From Rhodococcus sp. KRD162 (GTDB lineage Bacteria > Actinomycetota > Actinomycetes > Mycobacteriales > Mycobacteriaceae), in assembly GCF_017168335.1 (NCBI RefSeq), contig NZ_JABFAU010000002.1:1-64000 (forward strand): a stretch of 64,000 bases of DNA. The letters run 5' to 3'. How positions within the stretch are numbered: position 1 is the first letter of the stretch; each line of letters begins with the position of its first letter. Position numbers and translations under genes: made by a program. Below are positions 1 through 8,740 of this stretch, piece by piece. The notes below the pieces were generated by a model. The model saw nothing but the letters and a program-made list of their open reading frames with translations, had not been told where the DNA came from and searched no databases.

Positions 1-77
1 CATGCCAGGCGCGCGCGTTCGTCAAACGCGCGCAGGTTCGCTCTCGATTCGGGGCGATTCCGCGCGCGCCTGGCATG
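1..77. repeat. Perfect 17-bp inverted repeat with inner hairpin
   Basis: The first 17 bases (catgccaggcgcgcgcg) recur as an exact reverse complement at 61-77. A second, tighter dyad (gcgcgcgtt / aacgcgcgc) lies inside it near 10-34. The whole element sits just downstream of the minus-strand NTF2-like gene and could act as a transcription terminator or a REP-like element. What lies left of the window is unknown. Confidence 0.7.
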
Positions 78-105
78 TGCGCGCGCGTTTGCGACCCGCC
101 GCGGG

Positions 106-423
106 CTACACCCTGATGCGCAGCACCGAGATCCGCCCGTCCTCAGCTGTCTCGACGTAGTAGCTCAGGTTCACCGGGCTGCCGGGAAAGTCACCCGAGA
201 TCTCCGCCGTTGCCACCCGTCCGGGCCCAGATTCGACGGTGGAGAGCACGTCGTAGTGCACCTGCGGCACCTCGGTTCGCCAGCGACGGATCTCGTCGAT
301 GCCGTGGTGCTCGCGCCCTTCGTCCTCGACGACGGCGTCGGGTGTGAACTGGGCGAAGTAGGGCTCGGAGTCCGCCAGGGTTGCGAGCTCGAAGTAGCGT
401 TCGATGATCTGTGATTCGTTCAT
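106..423 (-). CDS. SnoaL/NTF2-like small protein
   Basis: 105-residue protein with the features of the NTF2/SnoaL cone-fold family: an N-terminal helix (ESQIIERYFELA), a ligand-pocket strand (FTPDAVVEDEG) and alternating beta strands to the C-terminus. Such proteins bind or isomerise small hydrophobic ligands, or are small enzymes of unknown substrate. It is transcribed divergently from the adjacent MerR-family gene, and the 70-bp gap holds two GC-rich dyads, so it is probably the MerR target. The ATG follows the dyads closely and no strong ribosome binding site is visible. Substrate unknown. Confidence 0.8.
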   Translation of the reverse strand: MNESQIIERYFELATLADSEPYFAQFTPDAVVEDEGREHHGIDEIRRWRTEVPQVHYDVLSTVESGPGRVATAEISGDFPGSPVNLSYYVETAEDGRISVLRIRV

Positions 424-439
424 GAACTCAGCGTCACCC

Positions 440-478
440 CTCCCCTAGAGGGAGAGTCCAGTCTCCCCCAGGGGGGAG
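440..478. promoter_or_regulatory. Divergent MerR-type operator pair
   Basis: Two dyads sit between the divergent NTF2-like and MerR genes: ctccc-N5-gggag at 440-454 and ctccccc-N2-gggggag at 463-478. MerR regulators bind GC-rich dyads placed between -35 and -10 elements with long spacers. One dyad probably serves each divergent promoter. The layout is seen directly; the regulator assignment is inferred from adjacency. Confidence 0.6.
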
Positions 479-494
479 GGGTCAGAATATCGAC

Positions 495-1307
495 ATGAAC
501 GGATTGCTGACGATCGGCGAGTTCTCCCGCATCACGCACCTGTCGGTGAAGACGCTGAGGCGCTATCACGAGTCCGGTCTGCTCGAGCCTGCGACAGTCG
601 ACGGCTTTTCCGGCTACCGGTACTACTGCACAGATCAGGTCGCGACCGCGCAGATCATCAGCCGATTTCGCGGCATGCAGATGCCCGAGCGTGAGGTGCG
701 GGCGATCGTGCACACCCCGGACCCCGACGCACGAGCCCGGTTGATCACCGAACATCTGGCCCGACTCGAACGTCAGTTGGATGACACTCGATCTGCGGTG
801 ACTGCGCTGCGTCGCCTACTCGATCCAACCCCGTCGAACATCGAGGTTCGACGCGTTCTCACCCAACAGTGTTCTGTAGCAGCAATTTCCGAGGTGGTCG
901 ATGCGTCCGATGTGCTGGGGTGGTACTCCGATGCGATGGCCGAGATCGACTCCGCGGTTCCCGAAACCACCGGACCGCCGGGTGGCCTGTACGACAACGA
1001 GTTGTTCACGGAGGGCCGCGGTGTCATGACTGTGTACGTACCCACCACAGATGTGCCGTCGAGCAACAGGATTCGACCGATGACGCTGCCACCCACAGAG
1101 CTTGCGGTCACAGTCCATGATGGCCCGCACGACGATATCGATGTCACGTACGGCGCACTCGGGGTGTATGTCGAAACAAATGGCTTGGCGATCGCGGGTC
1201 CGGTACAGGAGGTCTACGCCGTGGGGCCACGAGATACCGAGGACTCGTCGCAGTGGCGCACGGAAATCGGGTGGCCGGTGTTCGCGGCATCACCGAACAG
1301 TCAATAG
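495..1307 (+). CDS. MerR-family regulator with GyrI-like effector domain
   Basis: 270 residues. The N-terminal winged helix (residues 4-75, LTIGEFSRITHLSVKTLRRY and the wing GYRYY) is classic MerR. A dimerisation helix follows (about 80-110, LITEHLARLERQLDDTR). The C-terminal half (about 120-265) matches the GyrI-like small-molecule binding domain of BmrR/TipA-type multidrug regulators. It probably senses a hydrophobic compound and activates itself and the divergent NTF2-like gene. It ends one base before the convergent DUF2786 gene. Confidence 0.88.
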   Translation: MNGLLTIGEFSRITHLSVKTLRRYHESGLLEPATVDGFSGYRYYCTDQVATAQIISRFRGMQMPEREVRAIVHTPDPDARARLITEHLARLERQLDDTRSAVTALRRLLDPTPSNIEVRRVLTQQCSVAAISEVVDASDVLGWYSDAMAEIDSAVPETTGPPGGLYDNELFTEGRGVMTVYVPTTDVPSSNRIRPMTLPPTELAVTVHDGPHDDIDVTYGALGVYVETNGLAIAGPVQEVYAVGPRDTEDSSQWRTEIGWPVFAASPNSQ

Positions 1308-2126
1308 TCAGCGACCCAGCTGCCTACTCGCTCCGTCGATTTCGGCGTGTGCGCCGATCTTCGCGTTTCGTCCGGCACGATCTCCGGCCTTACGGGCTCC
1401 CTCCGAGTACCCCGCGTTCGCGCTCTGACTCCGCCAGTGTCCTCGGGCCGTCGATGTCTGTCGATAGTAGTCACGGAGCTCGATCTCTTTGTTGCGCAGC
1501 ACCAGCGCCGTCCCCGCCCCCTGCTGCTCCTGTTCGATCGCCTCGGCTTCGGTCTCCTTCTTGACCTCGCTCAGTCGTACACCGATGCGCGACGCGAATG
1601 CGGTCTGAAAGTTCAGCCGCGCGGTCACGGCAGCGACGGGAACTTCCTCGCGTCGTGTGTAGCGTCGGCGATTCATGACCTCGGTCACGGTCCGGATCGC
1701 GGTCTCCGATTTGTAGGCACCGGATTTGATGTACGCGTCCGATGCTCGCACCATCTGGATGAGCAGGGAGGAGTACAGCGCCTCGGTGGTCTCGATGTCG
1801 GAGTCGAAGCCGTAGGCGAACACCTGCGTCGATGATCGGGCCACATCGCACTGGACGTCGTTGGCGTGTGCGATGGACACGAACAACTGCACGTAGGTCT
1901 TGAGCCCGCGCTTGCCCGGCTCTCCGATGGGGATCACCTTCTGGCTCGGCGTGGCCTGGCGCTCCCGTGATGCGCTGTGCGAGCGCGCCACCGCGAGATC
2001 GACCGATGCCGACGTCGCCAACCGCTGAGCCGCCTCCATGAAGGCCTCGGCCTCGTGTGGATTGTCGGTGGACTCGGCCTGGCGCAACAACCCGCCGATC
2101 CGCGTCAGCATCTTGTCCGAACTCAT
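1308..2126 (-). CDS. DUF2786 domain protein
   Basis: 272 residues from an ATG at 2124-2126 (MSSDKM). The N-terminal 45 residues (KMLTRIGGLLRQAESTDNPHEAEAFMEAAQRLA) match the DUF2786 domain common in actinobacteria and phages. The middle is alpha/beta and the C-terminal third is charged and Gly/Ala-rich, ending GASRQLGR. Function unknown; some family members resemble zinc-metalloprotease-like or SprT-associated proteins. The reading frame stays open far upstream only because it is antisense to a GC-rich gene, so the internal ATG is preferred. Confidence 0.82.
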   Translation of the reverse strand: MSSDKMLTRIGGLLRQAESTDNPHEAEAFMEAAQRLATSASVDLAVARSHSASRERQATPSQKVIPIGEPGKRGLKTYVQLFVSIAHANDVQCDVARSSTQVFAYGFDSDIETTEALYSSLLIQMVRASDAYIKSGAYKSETAIRTVTEVMNRRRYTRREEVPVAAVTARLNFQTAFASRIGVRLSEVKKETEAEAIEQEQQGAGTALVLRNKEIELRDYYRQTSTARGHWRSQSANAGYSEGARKAGDRAGRNAKIGAHAEIDGASRQLGR

Positions 2127-2312
2127 GAGCGAGAGGCTACCGGCAGCCTCCGACGTGTCCGGGTTGACCGATTCAGGAACGCGATAATGGCCACGGTGGG
2201 GTGAGTTGTGTGCCACAGTACGCAGCGACATATGTGTCGGGGGGTTCGTTGCACGTTTCTGCATGCTGATCTCCGGGCGCATACAACCGCGTAGAAGTAG
2301 TGGAGAGAACAC

Positions 2313-3593
2313 ATGGCGTCTTTGATCACGAAGGTGGCGGTGGTTGCAACGGCGGCCACGCTGCTGACGCTCACCGGATGTTCGAGCGACAGCGGAACGA
2401 GCGGCGATTCCGGTGGCGCATCCGAATCCGCCGACGGCCGCGGGCCCATCACGTACGTCGAGGGCAAGGACACCACCGAGACCGGGGTCGTCCAGCAGAT
2501 CGTGGCGGAGTGGAACTCCACCCACCCGGATGAGCAGGTCACCTTCAAGGAGCAGTCCAACGACGCCGATCAGGCGCACGACGACTTCGTCCAGCAGCTC
2601 CAGGCTCAGCAGAGCAACTACGACGTGATGGCACTCGACGTCATCTGGACCGCAGAGTTCGCGGCGAAAGGCTGGCTCGTGCCGCTCGAGGGCGAGTTCG
2701 CCCTCGACAACTCGGGCATTCTGCCCGCGACCGTCGCCAGCGCCACGTACAACGGCAAGCAGTACGCCGCACCGAAGAACACCAACGGTGGCCTGCTGTT
2801 CTACCGCAGCGATCTGATCCCCGAGGCCCCGACCACCTGGTCCGAGCTCACCGAAGACTGCCAGGTCGCGACCGAGAACAACATCGATTGCTACGCCGGA
2901 CAGTTCGCGTCCTACGAGGGCTTGACCGTCAACGCGTCGGAGATCATCAACGCCTACGGCGGATCGTTCGTCGCCGAGGACGGTAAGACCCCCACCGTCG
3001 ACAGCCCCGAGGCCAAGGCCGGACTGCAGACTCTGGTCACCGCCTTCGAGACCGGCGTCATCCCGGCCCAGGACACCACGTTCAAGGAGCCCGAGAGCCA
3101 GCAGGCCTTCGAGGACGGCAAGGTGCTGTTCCTGCGCAACTGGCCGTACGTCTACGGCACCGCCTCCCAGGAAGGCTCCGAGGTGGTGGGCAAGTACTCC
3201 GTCGCACCGCTTCCCGGATCGACCGGCGTCGGAACCTCGACGCTCGGCGGCTACAACGCCGCGATCAGCGCGTACTCCGAGCACAAGGCAACTGCTGCCG
3301 ACTTCCTGCGGTTCCTGCAGAGCGAGCAGGCTCAGCGCATCATCGCCGAGGGTGCACTGCCGCCCGTCCTGTCCTCGCTGTACGACGATCCCACGCTGAT
3401 CGCAGAGATGCCGTACCTTCCCGCGTTGAAGTCGTCCATCGAGAACGCAATTCCGCGGCCCGTCACTCCGTTCTACCCGGCTGTGTCGAAGGCTGTGCAG
3501 GACAACGTTTTTGCTGCCATCAAGGGTGAGAAGAACGTGGATCAGGCGATCTCTGACATGCAGGCCGGTATCGAAACCGCCGGCGCCAACTGA
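2313..3593 (+). CDS. Sugar ABC transporter substrate-binding lipoprotein (LpqY-like)
   Basis: 426 residues. A lipoprotein signal peptide ends in the lipobox L-T-G-C with Cys23 as lipidation site, followed by a Ser/Gly-rich linker. The remainder is a family 1 extracellular solute-binding protein (YVEGKDTTETGVVQQIVAEWN at the start; NTNGGLLFYRSDL in the middle). It is the first gene of an operon with two CUT1 permeases, the layout of trehalose/maltose-type importers such as mycobacterial LpqY-SugABC. The ligand cannot be fixed from sequence. The ATG follows a ggagag ribosome site. Confidence 0.9.
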   Translation: MASLITKVAVVATAATLLTLTGCSSDSGTSGDSGGASESADGRGPITYVEGKDTTETGVVQQIVAEWNSTHPDEQVTFKEQSNDADQAHDDFVQQLQAQQSNYDVMALDVIWTAEFAAKGWLVPLEGEFALDNSGILPATVASATYNGKQYAAPKNTNGGLLFYRSDLIPEAPTTWSELTEDCQVATENNIDCYAGQFASYEGLTVNASEIINAYGGSFVAEDGKTPTVDSPEAKAGLQTLVTAFETGVIPAQDTTFKEPESQQAFEDGKVLFLRNWPYVYGTASQEGSEVVGKYSVAPLPGSTGVGTSTLGGYNAAISAYSEHKATAADFLRFLQSEQAQRIIAEGALPPVLSSLYDDPTLIAEMPYLPALKSSIENAIPRPVTPFYPAVSKAVQDNVFAAIKGEKNVDQAISDMQAGIETAGAN

Positions 3594-3607
3594 TATCGGG
3601 AGAACCA

Positions 3608-4654
3608 ATGGCTGTACCTGCTGGGAAAACCAGTGGGGCCGGCGCAACCACCGCGGCCGGGGGCTCGTCCCCCGGCCGCGGTCGGCATGTGCGGTCCAAG
3701 AACAAGCGATTCGGCCTGACGCCGGGTAGGGCTTGGCTGCTGATCGCACCGACGTTGGTGATCCTCGCGATCGTCATCGTCTACCCGGTGATCCGAGCGC
3801 TGGTGATGTCTTTCTCCAAGGATCCCGGTCTCGACCCTGCTACCGGCATGTTCGTCTCGGGTGGCTCAGCAGGTTTCGACAACTACTTGCACTGGATCCT
3901 GCAACAGTGCACCTCGGCGTCGGGCACATTGGTGCCCTGCCCGCCGGGGACGCTCGGGTCCCAGTTCTGGGGCGCAGTCGGGAACACCGCGTTCTTCACC
4001 GTCGTGACGGTGTCCATCGAGGTGGTCATCGGCTTCGGTATGGCAGTGATCATGGGCAAGACCTTCGCTGGACGCGCTCTGCTGCGCGCCGCGATCCTGA
4101 TCCCCTGGGCCATCCCCACAGCGGTCACCGCCAAGCTGTGGTACTTCATCTTCGCGTACGACGGCATCGCCAATCGCCTTCTGGGAACGAACATTCTGTG
4201 GACCGGCGACGCGTGGCCCGCGCGATTTGCAGTCATCATCGCCGACGTATGGAAGACGACGCCGTTCATGGCGCTGCTGATACTGGCCGGTCTGCAGATG
4301 ATTCCCGCCGACGTCTACGAGGCGGCGCGGGTCGACGGCGCATCGGCGTGGCAGCGCTTCACCAAGATCACGTTGCCACTGGTCAAGCCTGCGCTGATGG
4401 TGGCGATTCTGTTTCGCACGATGGATGCGCTGCGCATGTACGACCTGCCGGCCATCCTCACCGAGGGCAACCCCGCGACGCGCACCGTGTCCATCCTGGT
4501 GGTCGAGCAGATCCGGCAGGGCTTCAACAGTGCTGCCTCGCTGTCGACGATCTCGTTCGTCATGATCTTCGTCGTGGCGTTCATCCTGGTTAAATTCCTC
4601 GGTGCCAATGCCGTTGCCACTCAGGAGGATCAGCGTAAGGGGGCCGGTCGATGA
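3608..4654 (+). CDS. Sugar ABC transporter permease (SugA-like)
   Basis: 348 residues. A Gly/Arg-rich cytoplasmic N-terminus precedes six predicted membrane spans (first near residues 45-65, AWLLIAPTLVILAIVIVYPV). The EAA loop that docks on the ATPase is EAARVDGASAWQRF near residue 240. It belongs to the MalF/SugA CUT1 permease family. It starts 14 bp after the binding protein and overlaps the next permease by 4 bp (ATGA), which indicates translational coupling. Confidence 0.9.
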   Translation: MAVPAGKTSGAGATTAAGGSSPGRGRHVRSKNKRFGLTPGRAWLLIAPTLVILAIVIVYPVIRALVMSFSKDPGLDPATGMFVSGGSAGFDNYLHWILQQCTSASGTLVPCPPGTLGSQFWGAVGNTAFFTVVTVSIEVVIGFGMAVIMGKTFAGRALLRAAILIPWAIPTAVTAKLWYFIFAYDGIANRLLGTNILWTGDAWPARFAVIIADVWKTTPFMALLILAGLQMIPADVYEAARVDGASAWQRFTKITLPLVKPALMVAILFRTMDALRMYDLPAILTEGNPATRTVSILVVEQIRQGFNSAASLSTISFVMIFVVAFILVKFLGANAVATQEDQRKGAGR

Positions 4655-5472
4655 AGCAGGCCCGCATCTATCTCGGTGTCGTCGTCATCCTCGTCTGGGG
4701 CTTGGCACCGTTCTATTGGATGGTCGTCACCGCGTTCCGTGACCCGCGCTACACCTTCGATACGACGCCGTGGCCGACGCATGTCACGTGGGAGAACTTC
4801 GACAACGCTCTCTCGACCGCGAACGGCAACAATTTCCTCCGGGCGGTCGGTAACAGTCTCATCGTGGGCGGAGCGACGACTCTGATCGCGTTGGTGATCG
4901 GTATCTTCACCGCGTATGCACTCTCGCGCATCGACTTTCGTTTCAAGTACGTGGTGACAGGCGTCATTCTCGGAGCCTCGATGTTCCCGGTCGTGGCGTT
5001 GGTGACTCCGCTGTTCCAGTTCTTCACCAATATCGGCTGGATCGGCGGCTACCAGGCGATGATCATTCCGAACATCTCTTTCGTCCTGCCTCTGACGATC
5101 TACACGCTGGCGGCATTTTTTGCCGAATTGCCCTGGGAGCTGGAAGAAGCCGCACGAATCGACGGGGCCGGACGCTTCCAGGCGTTCCGTCTGGTGATGT
5201 TGCCACTGGCTGCGCCTGCCTTGTTCACCACCGCCATCCTCGCCTTCATCGCGGCCGTGAACGAATACTTGCTCGCAAGTCAGCTCTCGAGCGACAAGAC
5301 CGAGCCGGTGACAGTGGCCATTGCTCGATTCTCCGGTAACGACCCACACGTGGTGCCGTATGCGGCGATCATGGCAGCGGGAACGATCGTTGCCATTCCG
5401 CTGGTGATCATGGTGCTGCTGTTCCAGCGCCGAATCATCTCCGGCCTCACCGCTGGTGGTGTCAAGTCGTGA
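4651..5472 (+). CDS. Sugar ABC transporter permease (SugB-like)
   Basis: 273 residues with six membrane spans, beginning with a signal-anchor helix (YLGVVVILVWGLAPFYWMVV). The EAA loop is EEAARIDGAGRFQAF near residue 168. It is the MalG/SugB-type partner of the upstream permease. No ATPase gene follows, so a distant shared SugC/MsmK-type ATPase must energise the importer, as occurs in many actinobacteria. Its stop overlaps the start of a small membrane-protein gene. Confidence 0.9.
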   Translation: MKQARIYLGVVVILVWGLAPFYWMVVTAFRDPRYTFDTTPWPTHVTWENFDNALSTANGNNFLRAVGNSLIVGGATTLIALVIGIFTAYALSRIDFRFKYVVTGVILGASMFPVVALVTPLFQFFTNIGWIGGYQAMIIPNISFVLPLTIYTLAAFFAELPWELEEAARIDGAGRFQAFRLVMLPLAAPALFTTAILAFIAAVNEYLLASQLSSDKTEPVTVAIARFSGNDPHVVPYAAIMAAGTIVAIPLVIMVLLFQRRIISGLTAGGVKS

Positions 5473-5642
5473 CGGCGCAGGATCATCTCCAGTTGCTGGC
5501 AGGCATTCTGGGTTTCTTTGCGCTCGTAGCGCTCGGCTTTGCCGTCGCCGGGATCATCGGAGGTGATCCCGGCGTGGTGCCGTCGGTGGCCCTGCTCGGT
5601 CTGCTCGTCGCATTGTGGTTCACGGTCAAGAGGATTCGCTGA
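5469..5642 (+). CDS. Small two-span membrane protein in the sugar-transport operon
   Basis: 57 residues from a GTG that overlaps the SugB-like stop (GTGA). It has two hydrophobic segments: LLAGILGFFALVALGFAVAG and VVPSVALLGLLVALWFTV, ending KRIR. Overlap and orientation place it in the sugar importer operon. I do not recognise a family; a role as an accessory subunit is inference from position only. Confidence 0.65.
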   Translation: MTAQDHLQLLAGILGFFALVALGFAVAGIIGGDPGVVPSVALLGLLVALWFTVKRIR

Positions 5643-5651
5643 GGCTCGGCG

Positions 5652-6437
5652 TCACTGTGCGCGGATTTTTCCTTCGACGTCGGCAGTACTGAGCTCACGT
5701 GTGCAGAAGAACCAGTCCTGGCATTCGACGTCGGAGTCGGTGCCGTCCATCCGGTCTGCGGCAGTGCCGCACGAACCTGCTGTCGGAACGATGACCGGAT
5801 CGCCGGGACGCCAATCTGCCGGTGTCGCAACGTCGAATGCGTCTGCGGTGTGGAGTGCTTTGATCAGGCGCAGGATTTCGTCGAAATTCCGACCGGTACT
5901 GAGCGGGTAGTAGATCACGGCGCGCACCACGCTGTCGGGGTCGACGACGAACACCGCTCGCACAGCTTTCGTCGAGCTTTCACCGGGCATGATCATGCCG
6001 TAGAGGCGGGCGATGTCCATCGTGATGTCCTCGACCAGAGGGAATGTGACCTCGACCCCGGACATTCCATTGAAGGTGATCTTGTCCTTGATCGTGCGCA
6101 ACCAGGCGATGTGGCTGTACAGCCCGTCGATCGAGAGTCCGACGAGTTCGGTGTTGTACTCGCGCAATTCGTCAGCCATCGAGGCGAATGTGATGAACTC
6201 GCTGGTGCAGACCGGTGTGAAGTCTGCGGGGTGCGAGAAGAGAATCACCCATTTTCCGCGGTAGTCGGCGGGAAAGTCGATCGGCCCCTGGGTGGTGACC
6301 GCTCTGAACGACGGCGCGCGGTCGCCGATTCGGGGCATTCCGAATTCGGTCGTGGGTGCTGGCTGTGTGCTGGTCATGTCGGCCTCGTCCTGTGCTGTCG
6401 ATGTCGTGAATGGGATCGTGCTGGATGTGTTCGTCAC
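5652..6437 (-). CDS. 1-Cys/Prx6-type peroxiredoxin
   Basis: 261 residues. The peroxidatic cysteine is Cys77 in the motif PVCTSEF, preceded by ILFSHPADFTP. Further cysteines near the C-terminus (SCGTAADR, ECQDWFFC) could serve as resolving residues, as in archaeal-type Prx6 enzymes. It reduces hydrogen peroxide and alkyl peroxides in the cytoplasm. The GTG at 6435-6437 overlaps the stop of the upstream gene (GTGA), which supports this start, although an internal ATG at residue 21 would remove a poorly conserved Ser/Thr tail. Confidence 0.9.
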   Translation of the reverse strand: MTNTSSTIPFTTSTAQDEADMTSTQPAPTTEFGMPRIGDRAPSFRAVTTQGPIDFPADYRGKWVILFSHPADFTPVCTSEFITFASMADELREYNTELVGLSIDGLYSHIAWLRTIKDKITFNGMSGVEVTFPLVEDITMDIARLYGMIMPGESSTKAVRAVFVVDPDSVVRAVIYYPLSTGRNFDEILRLIKALHTADAFDVATPADWRPGDPVIVPTAGSCGTAADRMDGTDSDVECQDWFFCTRELSTADVEGKIRAQ

Positions 6438-6802
6438 AGGTGTCTGTAGTTGGCCTCGTAGGTCTCGCGGTCGCGCTCTGCGCCGGGCATCGTGCGAGGA
6501 ATCGAGGCAGCATCGATGCCGTGTTGCCCAAGTCGGAACGCTCGATAGACCAGATGCAGCCCGGTGGCGAAGTAGAGGACCGGGATGAGGATGAGCAGCA
6601 TCATCAAGCCGGCGATCCAGTTCGGCCCCGGAAACAGCAAGAACAGCATGAGAACTGGGACGAGCGGCAGTAGGAACCGAGCGAGATACCGAGCGGTGGA
6701 TCTGGGACCGGTCAGGTCGTGTCGGACCCAGTCCTGCAAGTCCTTCGGTAGGACGCCTCCGAGGTCGTAGCGCAGGCGCTGACGAAAGGTAGGTGTCTTC
6801 AT
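6434..6802 (-). CDS. DUF5313 family membrane protein
   Basis: 122 residues. A cytoplasmic N-terminus (RQRLRYDLGGVLPKDLQDW) precedes two transmembrane helices (YLARFLLPLVPVLMLFLLF and IAGLMMLLILIPVLYFATGL) and a charged tail. It matches the DUF5313 family of rhodococci and mycobacteria, whose function is unknown. It is coupled to the downstream peroxiredoxin by a 4-bp overlap, so a membrane-stress or redox link is possible but unproven. Confidence 0.78.
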   Translation of the reverse strand: MKTPTFRQRLRYDLGGVLPKDLQDWVRHDLTGPRSTARYLARFLLPLVPVLMLFLLFPGPNWIAGLMMLLILIPVLYFATGLHLVYRAFRLGQHGIDAASIPRTMPGAERDRETYEANYRHL

Positions 6803-6889
6803 GTCCTGACCGTAGGTTCGCGCCTGCCTTCTGCGCTGGGGTAGGAGGTCCCGATAGCCGCGCCGAACGTCACCTGTGCGGGGTGCCGG

Positions 6890-7777
6890 TCAGGGTGAGA
6901 CCAACCCGAAGGCGCTCTGCGCCATCGACACCAATCTCGCCGACGCGGCGCTCGGGTTCGGTGCCCAGACGAGAGCCAGCAGGGCCGACGTAGTCGAGTC
7001 CGTCAGTTCCACAGCGGTCAACCGATTCCGGTAGGCACCGAGCATCGATGCGCTGAGGATTGCGGCGCCGACACCGCGAGCAGCGAGATCTGCAACAGCG
7101 TCCGGAGCGCTGGCCTCCAACGCGATCGACGGGGTGATCCCGACGCCGCCGCAGTCGCGATCGAACACCGTCCGCACTCCTGTGCCCACGGGAAGGGAGA
7201 CGATGGGGTATTCGTTGACCTGCTCGAGCGTCACCCGTTTCTGTGACCCCAGCGGATGCTCAGGCGGTACGGCTGCAACGATCCGCTCATCGATCACCAC
7301 CATCGACGTCAGTCCGTCGGGGGCACGGGCTGCGACGCCGACGAGCGCGAGATCGAGCACCCCGGTGCGGACTTTGTCGACCAGAGAGTCCGAATTGCCC
7401 TCCTGCAGAGAAAGTTCGATGCCGGGATGTCTCGAATGGAACCCCGCCAACGCGTCGAACAATTGTGGGACGGTGCATGCGGTGACCATGCCGACTCGCA
7501 CCGATCCGCGCAGAAGCCCAGTGACGTCGTCGACGGATTGTCGAACCGAACCTGCTGCCGCGAGAGTCGCCCGCGCTTGGGCCAGCGCGGCCTGGCCCGC
7601 GGTGGTCAATGTTGCTGTGCCGCCGGATCTGTCGATCAGTTCGGCACCGAGTTCGCGTTCGAGGGCGCGGATCTGGGCGCTGACACCGGATTGGCTGATG
7701 TGCACTCGGGCTGCGGCACGGGTGAAGTTTGCTTCCTCCGCGACGGCGACGAAGTACTCGAGCTGTCTCAATTCCAC
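6890..7777 (-). CDS. LysR-type transcriptional regulator
   Basis: 295 residues from a GTG at 7775-7777 (VELRQLEYF). The N-terminal winged helix (residues 1-60) shows the LysR signature FTRAAARVHISQSGVSAQIR. The rest is a periplasmic-binding-protein-like effector domain (VRVGMVTACTVPQLFDALAG onward). Long in-frame upstream sequence is antisense-like and was excluded. It overlaps the upstream MmcQ/YjbR gene by 10 bp, suggesting co-transcription. Target genes and inducer are unknown. Confidence 0.88.
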   Translation of the reverse strand: MELRQLEYFVAVAEEANFTRAAARVHISQSGVSAQIRALERELGAELIDRSGGTATLTTAGQAALAQARATLAAAGSVRQSVDDVTGLLRGSVRVGMVTACTVPQLFDALAGFHSRHPGIELSLQEGNSDSLVDKVRTGVLDLALVGVAARAPDGLTSMVVIDERIVAAVPPEHPLGSQKRVTLEQVNEYPIVSLPVGTGVRTVFDRDCGGVGITPSIALEASAPDAVADLAARGVGAAILSASMLGAYRNRLTAVELTDSTTSALLALVWAPNPSAASARLVSMAQSAFGLVSP

Positions 7778-8193
7778 TGCTGAACACCGATATTCGGGCC
7801 TTCGCCGGCGTCGAGTCGTGCCACGGCACGCCTCGGGGCGGTGACGCGATAGCTGCAGTCGATCAACTCTGCCGCCTCGGCCCAGACATCGTCGTCGGCA
7901 TCGGAGAGATCGAAGCCCACCCAACCGGCCGGTCCGAGGTAGGCGGGGTGGAAGTAGCGGGGTTCGAGCTCGCAGGCGCGCTGCTCCTCGGCGCTCTCGC
8001 ATTTGACGAGAATCGACAGGTCGTACTGCTCGCCGCCCTTGACGCCACCGCCGAAGTAGACGAACACCGAGGCCGTGCGGAAGGTCGGCCGGCCATGGGA
8101 GATCTTCTCGGAGACCTCGGGATAGGCGAACGCGAGCGCGCGGACGCGTTCGAGGCAGGGATGCTTCGAGGTGGGGTCGATGGCCACCCACAC
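7768..8193 (-). CDS. MmcQ/YjbR family protein
   Basis: 141 residues from a GTG. It has the compact MmcQ/YjbR fold: an N-terminal PTSKHPCLERVRALAFAYPEVSE helix region, then FGGG and YDLSILVKC strands, and a C-terminal helix rich in Asp/Ala. Members adopt a CyaY-like fold and are loosely described as DNA-binding; the biochemical role is unknown. It lies upstream of and overlaps the LysR gene. Confidence 0.82.
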   Translation of the reverse strand: MWVAIDPTSKHPCLERVRALAFAYPEVSEKISHGRPTFRTASVFVYFGGGVKGGEQYDLSILVKCESAEEQRACELEPRYFHPAYLGPAGWVGFDLSDADDDVWAEAAELIDCSYRVTAPRRAVARLDAGEGPNIGVQQWN

Positions 8194-8290
8194 AGGGTAG
8201 CGCTACACGCTGCGACTATCAGCAAAAGTTGTAGAGCCGATCTGAACCAGCTGTTGGACTTCTGGCGACGCGGGTTCGCGACTCGATGTC

Positions 8291-8641
8291 ATGACACAGA
8301 CACCGAAAGACATTGCAGCGACCTACTTCGAGGCCTGGAAAGGCAAGGACTTCGACACATTGGCGTCGATCCTGGACGAGAACGCGACGTTTCGGGGACC
8401 ACTCGGCACCGCGGCCAGCGGGGCGGAATGCGTAGCCGGGCTGAAAGGAATGTCGCAGATCATCACCGACATCGATATCGCGCACGTGTTCGTGGACGGC
8501 GAGAACGTACTGACGTGGTTCGACCTGCACACGTCGATCGCACCGCCCGCGAGCACCGCGAACTGGCAGCGAATCGAGAACGGCAAAATTGTGGAGATCA
8601 AGGTGACATTCGATCCGCGAGAGATCCTCGCGGCCGGATAA
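8291..8641 (+). CDS. SnoaL/NTF2-like protein
   Basis: 116 residues with the SnoaL-like pattern: an N-terminal helix (TPKDIAATYFEAWKGKDFDTLASIL), then DENATFRGP and a curved beta sheet ending IVEIKVTFDPREILAAG. Probably a ligand-binding protein or small enzyme of unknown substrate. It converges on the inositol-phosphate synthase gene, and a long imperfect inverted repeat separates the two. Confidence 0.82.
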   Translation: MTQTPKDIAATYFEAWKGKDFDTLASILDENATFRGPLGTAASGAECVAGLKGMSQIITDIDIAHVFVDGENVLTWFDLHTSIAPPASTANWQRIENGKIVEIKVTFDPREILAAG

Positions 8642-8644
8642 GCG

Positions 8645-8722
8645 AACGCCCACCGGTACTCAATGTGACATTTGGTGGCCTTTCAGGGGGTCAATGTCAC
8701 ATCGAGTGGACCGGCGGGCGTT
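8645..8722. terminator. Bidirectional terminator-like inverted repeat
   Basis: An imperfect inverted repeat of about 28 bp per arm (8645-8672 and 8693-8722; inner arms caatgtgacatt / aatgtcacatcg, outer arms aacgccc / gggcgtt). It lies between the convergent NTF2-like and ino1 genes. Size and position suit a two-way terminator. Confidence 0.65.
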
Positions 8723-8740
8723 GTTGCGGGCCCTGCGGGA

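Noticed and set aside
2127..3749. Open minus-strand extension of the DUF2786 gene across the ABC binding-protein gene
   Set aside because: The extension is the antisense shadow of a clear lipoprotein gene; domain homology begins at the ATG at 2126.
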